Below are positions 24,718 to 38,360 of a stretch of DNA of 64,000 nucleotides, in pieces. The position numbers and the translations under genes were made by a program. The notes under the pieces are model-generated. The model searched no databases. It was not told the DNA's origin and saw only the letters and a list, made by a program, of their open reading frames with translations. The DNA comes from Macquaria australasica (Eukaryota; Chordata; Actinopteri; Centrarchiformes; Percichthyidae). Positions within the stretch are counted from its first letter, which is position 1; every line of letters starts with the position of its first letter. Location: contig SEMN01000092.1 in the NCBI GenBank assembly GCA_005408345.1, positions 992,001 to 1,056,000 of the forward strand, written 5' to 3'.

Positions 24718-26556
24718 AACCCAAACTTGTAAAAAAATGTTGGTTCCTTTTCACGTCCTGTTCTCCTCTGGCACTTACCCTGCTTTTAGCAAACACTTTC
24801 CCTCCTTTGTATTCATGTTCTACAGCATTTTTCAACATGATCACTATTTGCTAAATGCTGTCACTTTCTCGATCTTAAAAGTGCATCCTATTGTTGTATT
24901 TTGTCAGTCCATCCCTGTTTGACTTTCTCCTTCCTCTCTCCTCACCTGTGATCTCTCCTCTCTGTGGGCTCAGAGGCGCCTATGCGGTCCTTTCACACGT
25001 CAAAGTACATTGCATGCTAATCCCACAGCGACATGCATTCTGCCTTTGCAATGAAAACAGGTTTTCTATACAGACAATACAGGGAAAAAAACATATATGA
25101 TACAAGCCAATGACATTGTAATTCCCAGCCTAGAGTGTGTGAATGCATGCATGCGTTTGTGGATGTGCAAGAAAGGGTTTCCAGCAAGAAAATGTGAACA
25201 AAAAAAAAATACATCTAGTGATCATAAAAGCAGCAGCTGCAGCATTAAGGCATTCTCTGTATACACATACTACAGCACATCATTAAAAAGCACCACAGAG
25301 AGGAGAGCGCAGAGAAACAGGGAGTGAGATAGAGTGAGCGAGCAAAGCTACCTTTGTTGCACCATAAAGAGAGCAGCAGCCCAGCTACCTGATTGCTACC
25401 ATTCCTGCAGACCATCTTCCCCTCAGAGCAAAACAAAGGATGACGACTAGATATTTATGAGTACACACACTGCGATGCGCCGCTTATGCCTTATCCTCAC
25501 CATAGCACTGCCTCCGCTGTTCTTGGTTAAGAGCTTGGTACGGTTTAATCAGACCAAGCAGTTCTTCATTACAGTTGGTAAAGCTGTGTCGTTATCTCCC
25601 CCTTACCCTCCCTCGCTCCCTCCCTCCTACTCTCCCTCTCTTCTCTACTGTTCTCTCTCTCTCTCTCTGTGCACTCTGCGCATGTAACTATAGCCATGTA
25701 CAGACTGGAAAACAGGATCTAAATAACAACAGTCTCCATCCTCTGATTAATACCTACATGCACAAATGAATAATTTAGCAAAGAGTAAATGCTGATGTAT
25801 AACAAAAAGCAAAAACACAAGAGGAGGAATTTAGCTTCTTTGCCATTACGCAAGACTCTCACATCCAGAAAAACTGCAACTGTTACATTTAAAATCCCTT
25901 TCTTTTTAAACTCTTGACCACTGCGCTCAATTATTTTCTGTATTTGCCTATACTGCTGTAGAACAAGCTGAATAGGGTTTGATCAGATCAAATATATCCT
26001 TCCTCTCTAAAGACGAGGCAAAAAATAGCAGAGGAGATGCAGAGTATTTCCTCCTTCAGGTCCTTGGTCCTGGTTTTGTTATTGTTGTTGCTGTAGTTGT
26101 CGCTGTGACTGCGCAGCTCCATCCTGTGAAGGTCCTTGTGGGTTGGGAAGAGCAGGGGAGCAGGCACACGGGGGGTGGTGGGATGGCGGACAAGGGGGCT
26201 GAAGGGACGGGAGGCAGGCAGGTGTCACGCATGCAGTCAGGGGAAAGAGGAGAGAGGGTAGCAGGAAAAAGAAAAACTCAGCTAAATTCTACCCAGTCCC
26301 CACCATTAGAAAAATCCATTTGGATCTGCTCAAGACAAAACCAAAAAGGAAGACAAAAAAGCCCAAGATGTAAAATATACATATATAAGCCAGATAGGTA
26401 TATATGTATGAGGATCCAAGGGAGAAGGAGGAGAAGGACAGAGATAAGGGATGGACGGACGAGGAGGAACAGGCAACTGGCTCACACACAGACACACTGC
26501 GCCGAGGCAAAGGCACGGGCTTCAATTTATGCTTTCTGGTCGACACCACCCCCCAC

Positions 26557-26558
<2 letters not shown>

Positions 26559-26618
<60 letters not shown>
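26559..26618. repeat. (CA)30 microsatellite
   Basis: An uninterrupted CA tract of 60 bp. A second (AC)n tract follows at 26842-26864. Together they generate long artefactual open frames on both strands. Confidence 0.97.
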
Positions 26619-26619
<1 letters not shown>

Positions 26620-26989
26620 CGTCCCGCCCCTATCTGCCCCTGTCCCTGTCCTGTCCCATACTGGATGCGTGGCCCAGCTGATCAGTGCAGAGGGATTAGC
26701 CAAAGGGGCCAGCTGGCAGGGATTACACAGGCAAAGTGGGGGAGGTGTGTGTGGGGGGTGGTGGGAATGGGAGGAGGGACGAGGGGTGAGGAGGGTAGTC
26801 CTAATACTGGGGGATGGGAGGCCCTGTCTTGTCCTGCACCTACACACACACACACACACACACAGAGAGATGTGCTTGTAGACACTCAGACAAATGTGTT
26901 CACATACAGCACATTCACATACACATTTAATGCAAATGCACATATGTATCATGCACCAGTGCCTGAACACAATATAAAATGCTTTGCGG

Positions 26990-27260
26990 TGAATGCACGA
27001 GCTGCAGCGGCGCAGACTGCAGGGGTAGCCAGCCAGTAATGCATGCGGTGCATCCTCTCGCCCGCCGACGCACAGTGTTGATAAATGTATGTAAATGTGC
27101 AGGAGGCAGCGGGGGACGGGTGGAGGAGGGGTCCGTGAGAGGGAGAAAACCCCACGGGAGAGCGGGGCTAGGCTGACAATGCAAGGCTTCGACCCTTGAC
27201 CCCTCTCCACTCCATCATCCACGGCCATCAGCTGATCCCGGGAAATGGACAGCCGCAGTA
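26990..27260 (-). promoter_or_regulatory. Possible promoter of the primary miR-124 transcript
   Basis: A locally CpG-containing, GC-rich block about 2.3 kb upstream of the hairpin on the minus strand, standing out from its surroundings. The assignment rests on position and composition only; no TATA or initiator element is clear. Confidence 0.2.
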
Positions 27261-30200
27261 ACACCCCCTCCCCTTCTCTTTTTTTACCTCATATACACAC
27301 ACAAACACACACGTGCACGCACACACTTGTCCACTAACAGCGCTGAATCTACCAGGGCCCACCTCAACTCTCTTTTTTTTTTCACCAATCCTTTTCCATC
27401 TCTCGCTCCCTCCAGCCCTCCATTGCTCTTTCCCGTCTCATGCCTCACTTAGCTCATCCCGATATCCCCGCTCCTAACCTTTCTCATTATTTTGAAATGT
27501 GTCGACATCTACAACTGTCATATCTATGCAGGAAGAGATCCATTCTGTATGAGTGTATTTTTTTTTAAGTGTTCATGTTTTGACTGATCCCATTTTTGCT
27601 TATACTGGCTGTCAGTCTTAGTTCTACCATTTTGTGTATAACTGTTCAGACCTATGCCACAGTGCTTCCAAATTACATCTGCAGTCCTACATGTAGGAGT
27701 TAAGGCAATGACATTTTACGAATTAAACACTGTCTTCATCAATATTTCAATTACATTTATGTGCTTGAAAAATTAGTGCTGTAATTATTTTATGAACATT
27801 AACACTCAAAGCACATTTTAGGGTAAACATACCAGCTGTTGATGTGATTACTCTTTTTTAGTAATGTCAAATCAACTAGTATCTTTGTTTTTTGTGTTCT
27901 GTACAGACTGGTTGTTATAATTTTCATATGCTCAGTTTATCTGTAATAGTGCAGTTACAAGCAATGTTGGAAGTCTGAATCGTCTGCTTCAGTCACTGCT
28001 GGTAGTGTGATATTTGTCAGGCATTACCAAAACGATGCAGGCTAAACGGCTGTATGTCTTTCCAGTAGCGATTTGACACACATTTACTTCACACCCTTTG
28101 ATCTCCATTTTAGTAAAAGCGTAAAATATCTATTTCAATATCATGCAGAATTACATACCTTGATGGGGAAAATATCCTAGAATTTGATATATTATTTTTC
28201 ATGGAAAATACGATCTGTCTCTCGTCTGTCACCAAATCTGCCAGGTATAGACGGATAATTCAGTTCAGTTAGTATTAGTTGCGTCAAGTGTTATTTTGTG
28301 AGAAGCTGAATGTCAAAAGTTTTTTTGCAGACTGTCAACAGCAGTTTGAGCCACAGTATATAAGACAGAGATGCGGCTCAGTCCAAACACACACAAACTC
28401 ATGCATACACATGCAAACACGCCACACATGCACACACACATAGAGGCAGACATAAGAGTGATTTCTGTAAAATCAAAGAGACATCTTTTAGGGCCTCGCA
28501 GGCAGAAAACAGCAGCAGTGTTTTATAGTAAATATATAGAATCAGACATGGTTGATGTGTGACAAATAGGACATTAGTTTGGATCTGTTTACATGAAATG
28601 CACAATAACATTGCAGCAGAGCTTTCAGGGTGGAACGACAGAGACAGCTTTGCCTTCCATTTCTGGACAGACAGATTTTAGGAGAGAATGTGGGTGATGG
28701 CAGTTTGAATGGAAGCACGAACAAAAATGAATCCCATTTTCCTTTATTTGTTTTTGTGGAATACACTTGTCCACTCTTTCCAGTTTGTGTCAAATTTTTT
28801 TTGTCTGTTTCTTAGAGAAGGCTGGAACCTTATTATTTATGGGCATAAATTACATGCTATAAATTTCACACATTCTGTATTGTATGTGTTTGTATGTTTA
28901 TGGTTAGGCATGTTTACCCTTGTGCACGCTGGCATGAAGAGAGGAAAGAGATTTGCGACTGCATTTTGATGTCCTGCTACCCCGTTCTCCATTTTAAAAG
29001 CTTGTACATGTGAGGATGAGAGCGGGCGAACAGGCATGCAACCCTACTAGTAGGCAGCTAGGAAGATCACAGAGAGGCAAGCAAAGAATTTTTTATCATA
29101 CAGAGAAATACATGGGAAAATACAAGAGCAAGCGGTTATACAAAGAGACAAGCTGGGAGAGACAGACAGACTGGCAGGAAGACAGAGAGACATGCCGAGA
29201 CAAATAGACAGTGCTCGTCCCTGGTTTGGTAATCCGATGGAGAGATTAGCAAGCAGGCAGCATTTGGGTCGGATTATCGGGTCATTAGAAAAGACTGGTG
29301 CTCCAGAGCCTCTCTCATGTGTTAATGTGGCTTTACAGATCCTCAGTGCAGTTTGCGCAGATTGTCTAGATTGTGTTGAGAGCATACATAGTCTTTCAAT
29401 ATGTAAATAAGGCCACATGAACCTAATGCCCCACAGATTGATTTGTTTGTATGTATATGTGTGTTATTTAGGTGCCATATGAAATACACCAATCTTTATG
29501 ACTGATCTATTTTTTTTAATTATTTAAATTATTTTAGTTATTTTCAAAATCCCCTATTTTAACAACAAAGAGGAAAGTAATTACAGAATTTTTAATCCTA
29601 ATTTTCTTCCTTCTTTGTCTGAGGAAGTTCCACATTGCAATGCTACAGAAGTGTTTATGGCAGAGGTGAAGTGCATCACGCAGAAATGTCCCCTATTTGT
29701 CAGTGACACTAATCAATATAATTTTTTATTTTTGCATCAGTTGAATCCCCACTTTCTGTTAATTCGAGGAACAAAAATACTGTTTTAGTTTTTTAAACTC
29801 AAAATTTGCAATTCGCCATTTATCATTAGAATTTATATTTATGTAAAACACGACTTATTGAGAGCTTTTTTTTTTCCTTCTTCCAAAAAATAACGTCACC
29901 CGAGTTTTCAGCAGTGACACACAAATTCTGGCCTAGAGGGAGGAGAAGGAGTCTCTGAGCAAATACGTCAGCACTATGTCTAACTGTATAGCGAGATAAG
30001 CTAGATGTAGCATTTAGCGCAGTAGGTCAGTGGAGAATACCGAGGTATATGGCCTTCGTGCACTTGCAAATCATACAGCTGTGATGTTCACTGATGACGG
30101 GATTTAAACAGGATCAGGAGGAAGCCAGAGAGCTTACGAGTGTGTGGGTGTCTGTGCAGGGGAATACATGTATTTACAGTATGTTATGTGGATTTTGGGT

Positions 30201-30406
30201 ATTTACTCTAAATATCAGTGGCGATACACACAGTTCAACTGTGTGTGTGTGTGTGTTTAGTTGTGTCAGGGGTTGGGGGTAGCTGGGCAGTTCATTGACA
30301 GCTGATCAATGCTGCTGACACACTCTGTGTCAGATGTGCTGATATGGTCCAGTGACCGCAATATCAGTTTCAATTTCTCTAGAGTGGGCAATGGAGCCTC
30401 TGATGA

Positions 30407-30442
<36 letters not shown>

Positions 30443-33400
30443 GTGGTTTGTAGTATTTACTAAATACCAAAAAAAGCGTACGTGATCATGTGTCAGCAAG
30501 AAGACATTTTTTTCAATTCCACACTGACCAAGCAGTTCTTGAATGAGCCGTAACAGCTTGTAACTTAACTTCCAGGTCGAACCATGCACAATCACTCCCA
30601 CACACACACACACACACAAACACACACAATCTGATCTGTGTTCCCAAAAACCTTCCCTTTTGCTGCTGCCTCTGCATACACCATACCCCAGTTCCCCACC
30701 CCCATCCCTTTTTGTCAAATAAATTGCTATGTGACCTACTTCCCATTTTGCACCATTTCTGTCATGTTCAGATATTACTGTTTGAACATGAGTGATTTGC
30801 TTTGGGGCATACAGTATCAAAGAAAACACGGTGTATATAATACGGGGCATACTGTACTGTAAAGTGTAATGAATGAAATGTGTTTTTAAAAAATGGAAAT
30901 GTTCACATCAGCATTGAGTTGTTGTTTTTCTCTTTTCAAATTACAATTTGGTGTTGTTGCAGCGTGGCAGCTTCTTTTAAAGTGTGGGCAACGCTTTATG
31001 AGCGTGTTTTTTTTTTTTAAAGGCTTTTGTTTTTAAAATTGTCCTTGTATGATTTGTAATTAAAATACATGCTTCACGTATTTTCTGATTAACACATACA
31101 ATAATACTCACAGCACTCATAATAACGAGATGTCTTTGTGATGGTCATAGACTGGGGAAATAAGGTAAATCAATTTTGCAGCCTAGTTAAGCAGAAAGCA
31201 CAGTGGTAATTTTCAGTAATAAGCATGGCTAATTCATTGGACCACATTGCATTTATAACCCAGTTAGGTCTGCACTAGTTAGGATCCAGTATTCTGTTTG
31301 GACTTGAGGTGCATTTTTAAAAAGCCCCTCATGATGAAGGGGATCTTATGGCGCGGCATGCTGGATCCCAAATATCCCATGTAGGCAGATTATACAGCGG
31401 CAAGTGTTAGGAGCGCTGCAGTGGCTTTTATTTTATATTGCTGTTCATTTCATGTGTTACACTCACCTTTTTCTGGTTCCACAGATTTAATTTCAGCTGA
31501 TATAGTAGTTCATAATTTAGTAGCTACATTTCATTTGTACATATTCATGCACAAAGTTCCATCTGATCTCCTTCACAAATTGCACAAGGATCAGAATATT
31601 TCTCCAAATTTCTCATATTTCTTGTCCAACATTTTGAGATTCATGCTTCATTACATTTGAATAACAGTATATGGGTATATGTGTGCATTTGTACATATAT
31701 ATGTGTGTGTGTGTGTGAGTGTGTGTCTATCAGCTCAAGGCTCCCTCTTGCATTTTCCAACCATGCAGGGGTGGCACCGGAGACCACACTGACCCTGATT
31801 TATTGGGATCAGAATCCACATGACAGCAATTAATTTACATCCATTAACTACATCGCTTGCTCTCTCTTTCCTGCTCTCTGTGGACATTTTGCACTCTTGC
31901 ACAATCACTTTGAACATTCTTCGTTTCGCCCCTCACTCTCCGGCTTTTTCCTTTCTCAACATGTTCTGTCGCTCTCTCCCCTTTAATCAGTCACACTCGC
32001 TCTACCAGTCAATCCCGCATCTTGCTGCCCGTTTTGCTAAAGGTACTGGGATTCCATATTCCTAATCCATTTAGAAGACCTTTAGCATCCCGTCCTACCT
32101 CTATGCATTAAGATCTGCTACAAAAACGATAATGTCATCAGGTTCGCATTACGTGTATGTGTGTTTGTGTTCATGTAGTGTGTGTGTGTGTGTGTGTGTG
32201 TCTTGGAAGCATGAGGAACCTCTGGCTGGGAATCATATGAGTGAACCCTATAAATAATCATTATGTTACATGTACTCTGACTCTTTAATAAGTGAACAGA
32301 CTATCTGTGTAATCGGAACAAATTAAACAGTGCTCAACAAAGTGGCTGATTATGATTACACAAGGAATTTGACATTAACATTATAAGCTCAGCATCTTGT
32401 GATCATTTCAACGGATCCTCCATGCCGTTTTCTCATTAAAGCGTCCAACTCATGCAGGTCCTCGTGCTCAAGGGTCTTTCTCTCTGCCCCTAACGATGCT
32501 TGTTGGACTGTTGCTGGCCTACATCTCTGGCTGCCTGTCTAAATCTCACCAGTTTCTGTCTGCCAAGTGATTTTTGCTGGCTTTTCAACTCAAGAAAGGA
32601 GACTTTGCTTGAGGGAGAATTTGCCATTTATTTCCGGAGACAAAAAAATGAAAAGGGGCTTTAGCACTTTGTATCTTTTCCCCTTTTTGTCTTCATTCTC
32701 TACGCATCTTTGCTCTCTGCACCATTGTGGAGTCTCTTCATCCAGCTCGGGCCTCCGTGCCTTCATTTTGTCCTCAGGGTGAGAGGACCGGGAGAGCTCG
32801 GCTGGCTAAATGCACTGGGGGTTAGGTGATTGGGACAGCAGAGTGGAGGATGAATTCTCTAGACTCTCATATAAATCCCTTGGTCACATGAATTGTGCAA
32901 GCACTCTCTAATAATCATGGAGATGCACACGTATGCCATTACACCACTGCATGCACACCATTATGGCAAGTCCTCATACTGTATGCATGCTTACTTGCTA
33001 AGTATAGTCATGTATTAACACACGCTCATATGCACACATATACAAGCAAGCGTTTCATTTCAGTATTGTGCATGTGCTTGCCTAATTCCAGATTTATTCC
33101 AAAGAGAAAGACAATGCAAAAATCCTTTGCTCACATCTCTTAACCAACATAGCTTAGGGACAGGTTCTACCAGGATCTGTTTAAGGATTGGCTGAGAATG
33201 TGGTGCGGGAGGAAAAGTTGCAGTTGGCAGCAGGCAGAAAGACACTGCAAGGGGAGCGGGGGTTCACAATAAAGGATTTTAAACCAAAGCCTCTTTGGTA
33301 AAGGGGGGGGAGGGGGGGGGTGGATGGATACAGGATGACACAAGGTCCAGATTAACCCTAATCTCAGGCCTGGTGGTTTAGGTGAGGCTGAGGGACTGGA

Positions 33401-33834
33401 GGAAGCTATACCATGCCAGGTGGTCATGAGGAGGTTAAAACTGGGAGAGGGTGTGTGGGGGCACTGGAGGATGAGGATGGGACAGGGTGTTGGGTTAGGG
33501 AAGACAGAGAAAGAGACAGAGAAGGAGAAAGACGCATGAGTGGAATGAAGTGGAGCTGGATAACTTAAAGCCTCAAGGTGGTTGATGGAAATGAAAATCC
33601 GAAATGACTGACTGAAAAACAGAAACAGAGAAGATAAATGGACTGTGGGGGGGTGGGGTGGGCAGTGAACAGCAGGCACCAGGAAGGGAAACAGGAAGGG
33701 AAACATGCCCTGGAAGGGACAGCATGTAGGGGTGAAATGGGAATGTGAGCCAGAGCAAGAGGGAGAGGAAGTGGACTGGCATTATGTAGCTGCACTCAGC
33801 TCGCTCCAATCATCTCTTGTTTTTTCTGAGTTTA

Positions 33835-34155
33835 TCTATTTCTTTCTTTGAATTGTACTTAAGTACAACAGTTTTAAATAAAGCCGTTAAAATGTGCTCC
33901 ACCTTGACCAACCAATAAATTATTGCTTACATGTTAATGCATCAATAATAATAATCCAGTAATATAATACTATAACACTGACAGGGCCAATTCTGCATTA
34001 TGAGTACTTTTACTAAGTACATTTTGTTGCCCATACTTCTGTACTTTTAGAGTAAAAATTTGAATGCAGGGGTTTTACTTGTAATGGAGTATTTTCACAG
34101 TATGGCGTTGCTACTTATAAGTAAATTATCTAAATATTTCTTCCATCTCTGCCTG
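33835..34155 (+). repeat. Teleost interspersed repeat (TACTTTTAC... / GTACATTTTG family)
   Basis: The blocks AAGTACATTTTGTTGC, CTTCTGTACTTTTAGAGTAA and GAATGCAGGGGTTTTACTTG, ending near ATATTTCTTCCATCTCTG, match a very abundant teleost repeat that I recognise but cannot name without a library. This copy is degraded at its left end. Confidence 0.7.
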
Positions 34156-34984
34156 AGATGCATGTAAGGCATTTGACTAAATTAGACAAACTTGGGTAAT
34201 ACAAAGATTTTGAGTAAAATTAAGACATATGCAGCTGAAGTGTAGGGCTAAACCAGGTTATAAAATTTTATCAAAGGGACAAACATCTAACAGAGATCCA
34301 ATGTAATACAGTCTGAATGGTGCAGGTAAGGGTCCCAAACAATTCATGTAGAGCAGAGCTTCTCTTCCCATTCATGATCAATATTGAAAAAGAGCTATTA
34401 AACTTAAAATCTAGCCCCTAACAATCCCTGCAATACTGTACAAAGCCCTTCAGATGCAGAAGCTCTCTGGATTTACAAAATAAGCACCGCTTACACCACA
34501 AACATTTTTACAATGAACCGAAATCACTGAGCAAATTAAATCTAATTATTTGAACCACTGAAATAACAAATCCAAAACTCACAATAAAACGATATGCTAC
34601 ACGGCTCTAAAGAGAGACGACATGTTGGCAGACTATCAGAAAGAGAGGCACGTCCCGACCTCGTATAGACTCAGTGACCATCAAATGAGAAGAATACACA
34701 AAAAATAAAACGGCTGCCTAAACAGGAGTGCGTACAGTTTGTAATCACTGTTGAACAGGAAAGGCTGAGACAGAGCTGCACTTCTTCCTTTACTATGGAC
34801 AGTTCTCACAGTCGAAAGAACACAATTTACAGAAATTCACATTCATCTGTCATGACTGGGAATATTCATGAACAAGAGGGCAGTTGTACATATATATCAG
34901 CATTCTCCTCTACAATATGTTCTGTTTTGCTACCATACAGTATACTCTTCCATGATATTAAGGTAAGATAAATATTGATGTTAC

Positions 34985-35293
34985 TAGAGCTTAAACGATT
35001 AGTTGAGTAATCGGTTAGCCGATCGACTATTTTGACAATTGTTTGATCTGGAAGTCAGTTTTTCATCAGTTCCAGCTTCTAAAATGTGAATGTTTGTTGA
35101 TTTTCTTAGTCTTCTAGGATAGTAAACTGAATATCTTTGGGTTTTGGACAGTTGGACAGACAAAACAAGACATCTGAAGACGTCACCATGGGCTTTTTCA
35201 CTGTTTTCTGACATCTTATTGTCAAAATTCACTGATTAAACTAGAAAATAATCTGCAGATTAATGGAATATGAAAATAATTGTTAGTTATTAT
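34985..35293 (+). mobile_element. hAT-type MITE remnant, copy A
   Basis: It runs from AGCTTAAACGATTAGTTGAG through CTGAATATCTTTGGGTTTTG and ACAAAACAAGACATCTGAAG to AAAATAATTGTTAGTT. This is the familiar internal sequence of the teleost non-autonomous element whose intact ends read (C)TAGGGCTGCAAC. The terminal CAGCCCTA is eroded in this copy. There is no coding capacity. Confidence 0.7.
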
Positions 35294-35639
35294 TACTACT
35301 GTTATTATTAATTTTGGGCATTATTGTATGTGCTTTTCTTCATCACTACAATTACATTTACTGCTATTGATTTGGTACTTCATGCCAGTAAAGGTTATTT
35401 GAAATGAGAGAGAAGGGGAGAGAGAGGGTGTTACATTGCAAGGTCACCTGGTATAACAGATTATGGCATAAGCAGAATGTGTGTTTACTTCCCTGGACAA
35501 AGCAACTGAAAGACACAACAACCATCTTGGAGAGGTACCACCATGCAACCTCCCCTCAGCCTTTCATGTCATTCAAACAAACCCCCATCTCTTCTCTCCA
35601 TTTTCCAAAAGCCAAGTGATTTATGTCAAGTGAAGTCAA

Positions 35640-36010
35640 GCATGGGCCAGCGTATAAATCAAAATTTGTCAAGTTGGCTTTTCCCACTCAGGTCTATGAA
35701 CTGATACGGGTTAGTTTTGAATATGAATCCCCGGAGAGCGCCACGTTGCTTTTAACTGACTGTAGCTTCAGCAGAGCAATCAAAGCCTTTGTTTTTCACA
35801 CCATCCCACAATCCCACCTGCTTCGGCGAGACGATGGAGGGCCCTTTGAAAACAACGAGGCGGCATGATTTATTATTCTAATTAGGCGAAGTGAGACTTT
35901 AGCAAAGCCACAATTACACTAAATCGCCAAATCAGTTTACTGGTTGGCTGGCTCCTGTTCCGTTCAGATGTTAATCAGAGGTAGCTATTGAGTCAAGGTG
36001 CAAACTGTTT
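35640..36010. promoter_or_regulatory. Candidate conserved non-coding enhancer tract
   Basis: About 370 bp of even, non-repetitive sequence flanked by repeats. It contains a homeodomain-type core TCTAATTAGG (35878-35887), a nearby TTTATTATT, and no sustained open frame. Texture and flanking repeat-free sequence suggest selective constraint, but this is only visual; an alignment with other fish and mammals is needed. Confidence 0.3.
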
Positions 36011-36944
36011 GTGAGTCACACTATTGCTTGGTAATATCTTCCACAAACACACAAACAATCAAACGCTAGAGTCCTGTATTGAATTACAAATGAGCATTTT
36101 AGCTTATTAAATAAAATTTCATTTGTCTAAACAAGGTAAACATAAACATACAGCTTTCCAACCATCTCTCAATCAAACAGCGAGTATAATGTGCCACGGT
36201 ACCCAGTTAAAATCTACTGCGGTGTTTAATTCCAGGTCATTTCATAATCTCTTTGATACTCACTCACATCTGCACATCTCTTCGCTCTCACTCACTGACA
36301 ATCAAACAGCTGCAAGCTGGCATACTCACTAAATCCTCCGCTACAACACACAAACCACACACACACACGAACATATGCAATCACCCACCACACGCACGCA
36401 CATGCACTACATACACAAGTGCCCGTTAGAGAGCATGCACACAAGCTCATATACACACATGCCTATGTGCACACAAGCACCCAGGCACAAACACTTATGT
36501 ATGCAAGCGTACACACACACACACACACTTCTACTCAAACTGCCACCGCACTCATGCAAAAAAAAACAGGTTTTATTCACCGCAGATATTCTTCTGAATT
36601 AAAAGTAGATCCTTCCTCCATCACAGCATACAGCAGAGACTCAGGAAAATACTAAATTTATTGATCATTTTTTAGAGGAATGCACACATTTATTCACAGA
36701 CGCACGCACAGGGAGGAAATTAACACACACCGTGGGCTCTCTGTATGTATGTATGTGGTTCTCATCACCTTTTTGTCCCCTCCTCCCCTCTCTTCTTCCT
36801 ACATCCACAAAACACCCCAATCATCCTGCATCAACAGGCATGTGAACCCAGTGCTCGGTTCATCTTTCTCTCCCTCTCTCTCCTTCACTCACTCACTCTC
36901 TCTCTCTCTGCCTGCTCTATTTTCATCTGTGTGCTTCCACTCTC

Positions 36945-37030
36945 CTAGCTTTCGGGTAATTACCTGGCATTTGCATTGCAAAGTCCCCTGTGCCGCCCTC
37001 AGCTCCTCCGCAGGTGATTGAGCTTCATTT
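36945..37030. promoter_or_regulatory. Candidate regulatory tract with octamer and homeodomain sites
   Basis: A compact block carries GGTAATTACC (36955-36964, a palindromic homeodomain-type site) and ATTTGCAT (36969-36976, a POU octamer) only 4 bp apart, then ends abruptly at a (GA)n tract. Homeodomain-POU pairing is common in neural enhancers. The function is inferred. Confidence 0.3.
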
Positions 37031-37339
37031 CCCCGGCAGATGAGAGAGAGAGAGAGAGAGAGAAAGGGGAAGAGAGAAGAAGAGAGAGAGGAAAGGGGGA
37101 TTGCAGCAGGGTGTGATGTTATTCTGGCTTGCAGGATATAGGAACAATGCCCTGGATTATTTGTTACTGGTAAATTGGCTGGTTCAGAGCAAGCACAAGA
37201 ATGCTTTAAGTTCCCATGCGTAAATAATCGTCCTCATTACTATCACATTACTGGTCTGGCTGTAGTGGAAATAAAATCAAAAAGCAGTCAAATCACTTGA
37301 GAGTGCCTCACAGGCCTGTGATTCTTTGTGACTTTCTTT

Positions 37340-37506
37340 TTTTTTTTATTATGTTTGGGGCATTTTGCCTTTACTTGATAGGGTACAGTAGAGAATCAGA
37401 GAGGAAATGTGAGAGCAGAGTGAGAGGGTGGATTACATGCAACAACAATGCATGTCATTCCCTCAACCAAGGACGTTGCATCTCCGACCATTAGGCCGCC
37501 GTGATT
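37340..37506 (+). repeat. Teleost SINE-like repeat copy
   Basis: The pattern GGGGCATTTTGCCTTTACTT, then GAGAATCAGAGAGGAAATG, GTGGATTACATGCAACAA and ACCATTAGGCCGCCGTGA corresponds to a common teleost short repeat of the type 'GGCATTTTAGCCTTTATTTG...'. It abuts the MITE that starts at about 37528. Confidence 0.65.
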
Positions 37507-37527
37507 CCAGACTCTTGGTGACTCTTG

Positions 37528-37757
37528 TCTAGGGCTGCAACGAATGATTTATTTCATTATCGATAAATCGTTTGGTATATAAAACATCAGAAAACAGTGA
37601 AAAATGTCCATCAGAGTTTCCCAGAGTCCACAGCGGTGTCTTAAAATGCTTTGTTTTGTCCGACCAACAGTCCTGAACCCAGACAGGCAGACAAAAGCAG
37701 CAAATCCTCACACTGGATAAGGTGGAACCAGAGAGTTTTTGTGTGAAAAATAACCAA
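37528..37757 (-). mobile_element. hAT-type MITE remnant, copy B (inverted relative to copy A)
   Basis: It begins with the intact terminal TCTAGGGCTGCAACGAATGA and contains the reverse complement of the same internal blocks as copy A (for example GTGAAAAATGTCCATCAGAG, AAAATGCTTTGTTTTGTCC). It lies about 2.2 kb from copy A in the opposite orientation. The right end is truncated, so no target-site duplication can be shown. Confidence 0.7.
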
Positions 37758-38360
37758 ATTGTTGTTGAGTTAACTTGAAGGCAAGTATATTATTAAACTG
37801 AAGTTTTATGACTTTGGTATTTGTCAACAGATACGACCCAAGCAACCTGATGATCATGTGTAAAGAGCAGAAAATAGAGAGCATCTCCAAACATGATAAA
37901 TGTGCCTTTTATACTGTTTAACCACACCCCACCATACAAGTTTAGCTACATATCATACCACACTTTTTTTGTTTAAAGAGAAATACAGTTTTCAGGTTTG
38001 AATTGCAAAACTCAAAAGATAAAGAGACCCAACATGGAGTAGTGTGGAGTCTAATATACATTAAATGGTATATAGTTGCCAGAATATGCTTAAACATCAT
38101 ATGGTCAGTGTTGAGGGACAGCTGCTACCATACACAGACACATGAACGTGACCACTGTTTTCTTTACAGATGCTTTTTTACATTTTGTATAACAGGTACA
38201 TGCAGGGCTTGGGCCACTTTGTAGGCTATTACCAGCGGACTCTTGAAGTTGTTACTCATCAGGATTAACCCAGAACACGCATGTAAAATGAACCACAAAG
38301 GGAAAGCTACTCATCCATACATCCATACTCCAACCTGATCCACCAGAAGCACCTCCCTCT

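Larger units (their letters stand above)
24718..38360. other. Intergenic between mir124 and msra
   Basis: No protein-coding exon could be supported. It holds (CA)n tracts at 26559-26618 and 26842-26864, a CpG-containing block at about 26990-27260 (a possible pri-miR-124 promoter), interspersed repeats at 33835-34155, 34985-35293, 37340-37506 and 37528-37757, and two regulatory-looking tracts at 35640-36010 and 36945-37030. Confidence 0.6.

Noticed and set aside
27247..27253. GGACAGC as half of an RE1/NRSF site upstream of miR-124 (known REST target)
   Set aside because: The other half-site is poor and its spacing (about 10 bp) is not canonical. A matrix scan would be needed.
25979..27264. 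Long open frames on both strands (up to 300 codons) around the (CA)n tracts
   Set aside because: They are driven by the 60 bp CA repeat, which has no stop codon in any frame. No splice structure, domain or conserved start is visible.
33167..33706. 179-codon open frame on the minus strand
   Set aside because: The sequence is purine-rich on the plus strand and gives a Ser/Pro/Phe-rich low-complexity peptide; no recognisable domain or splice partner.
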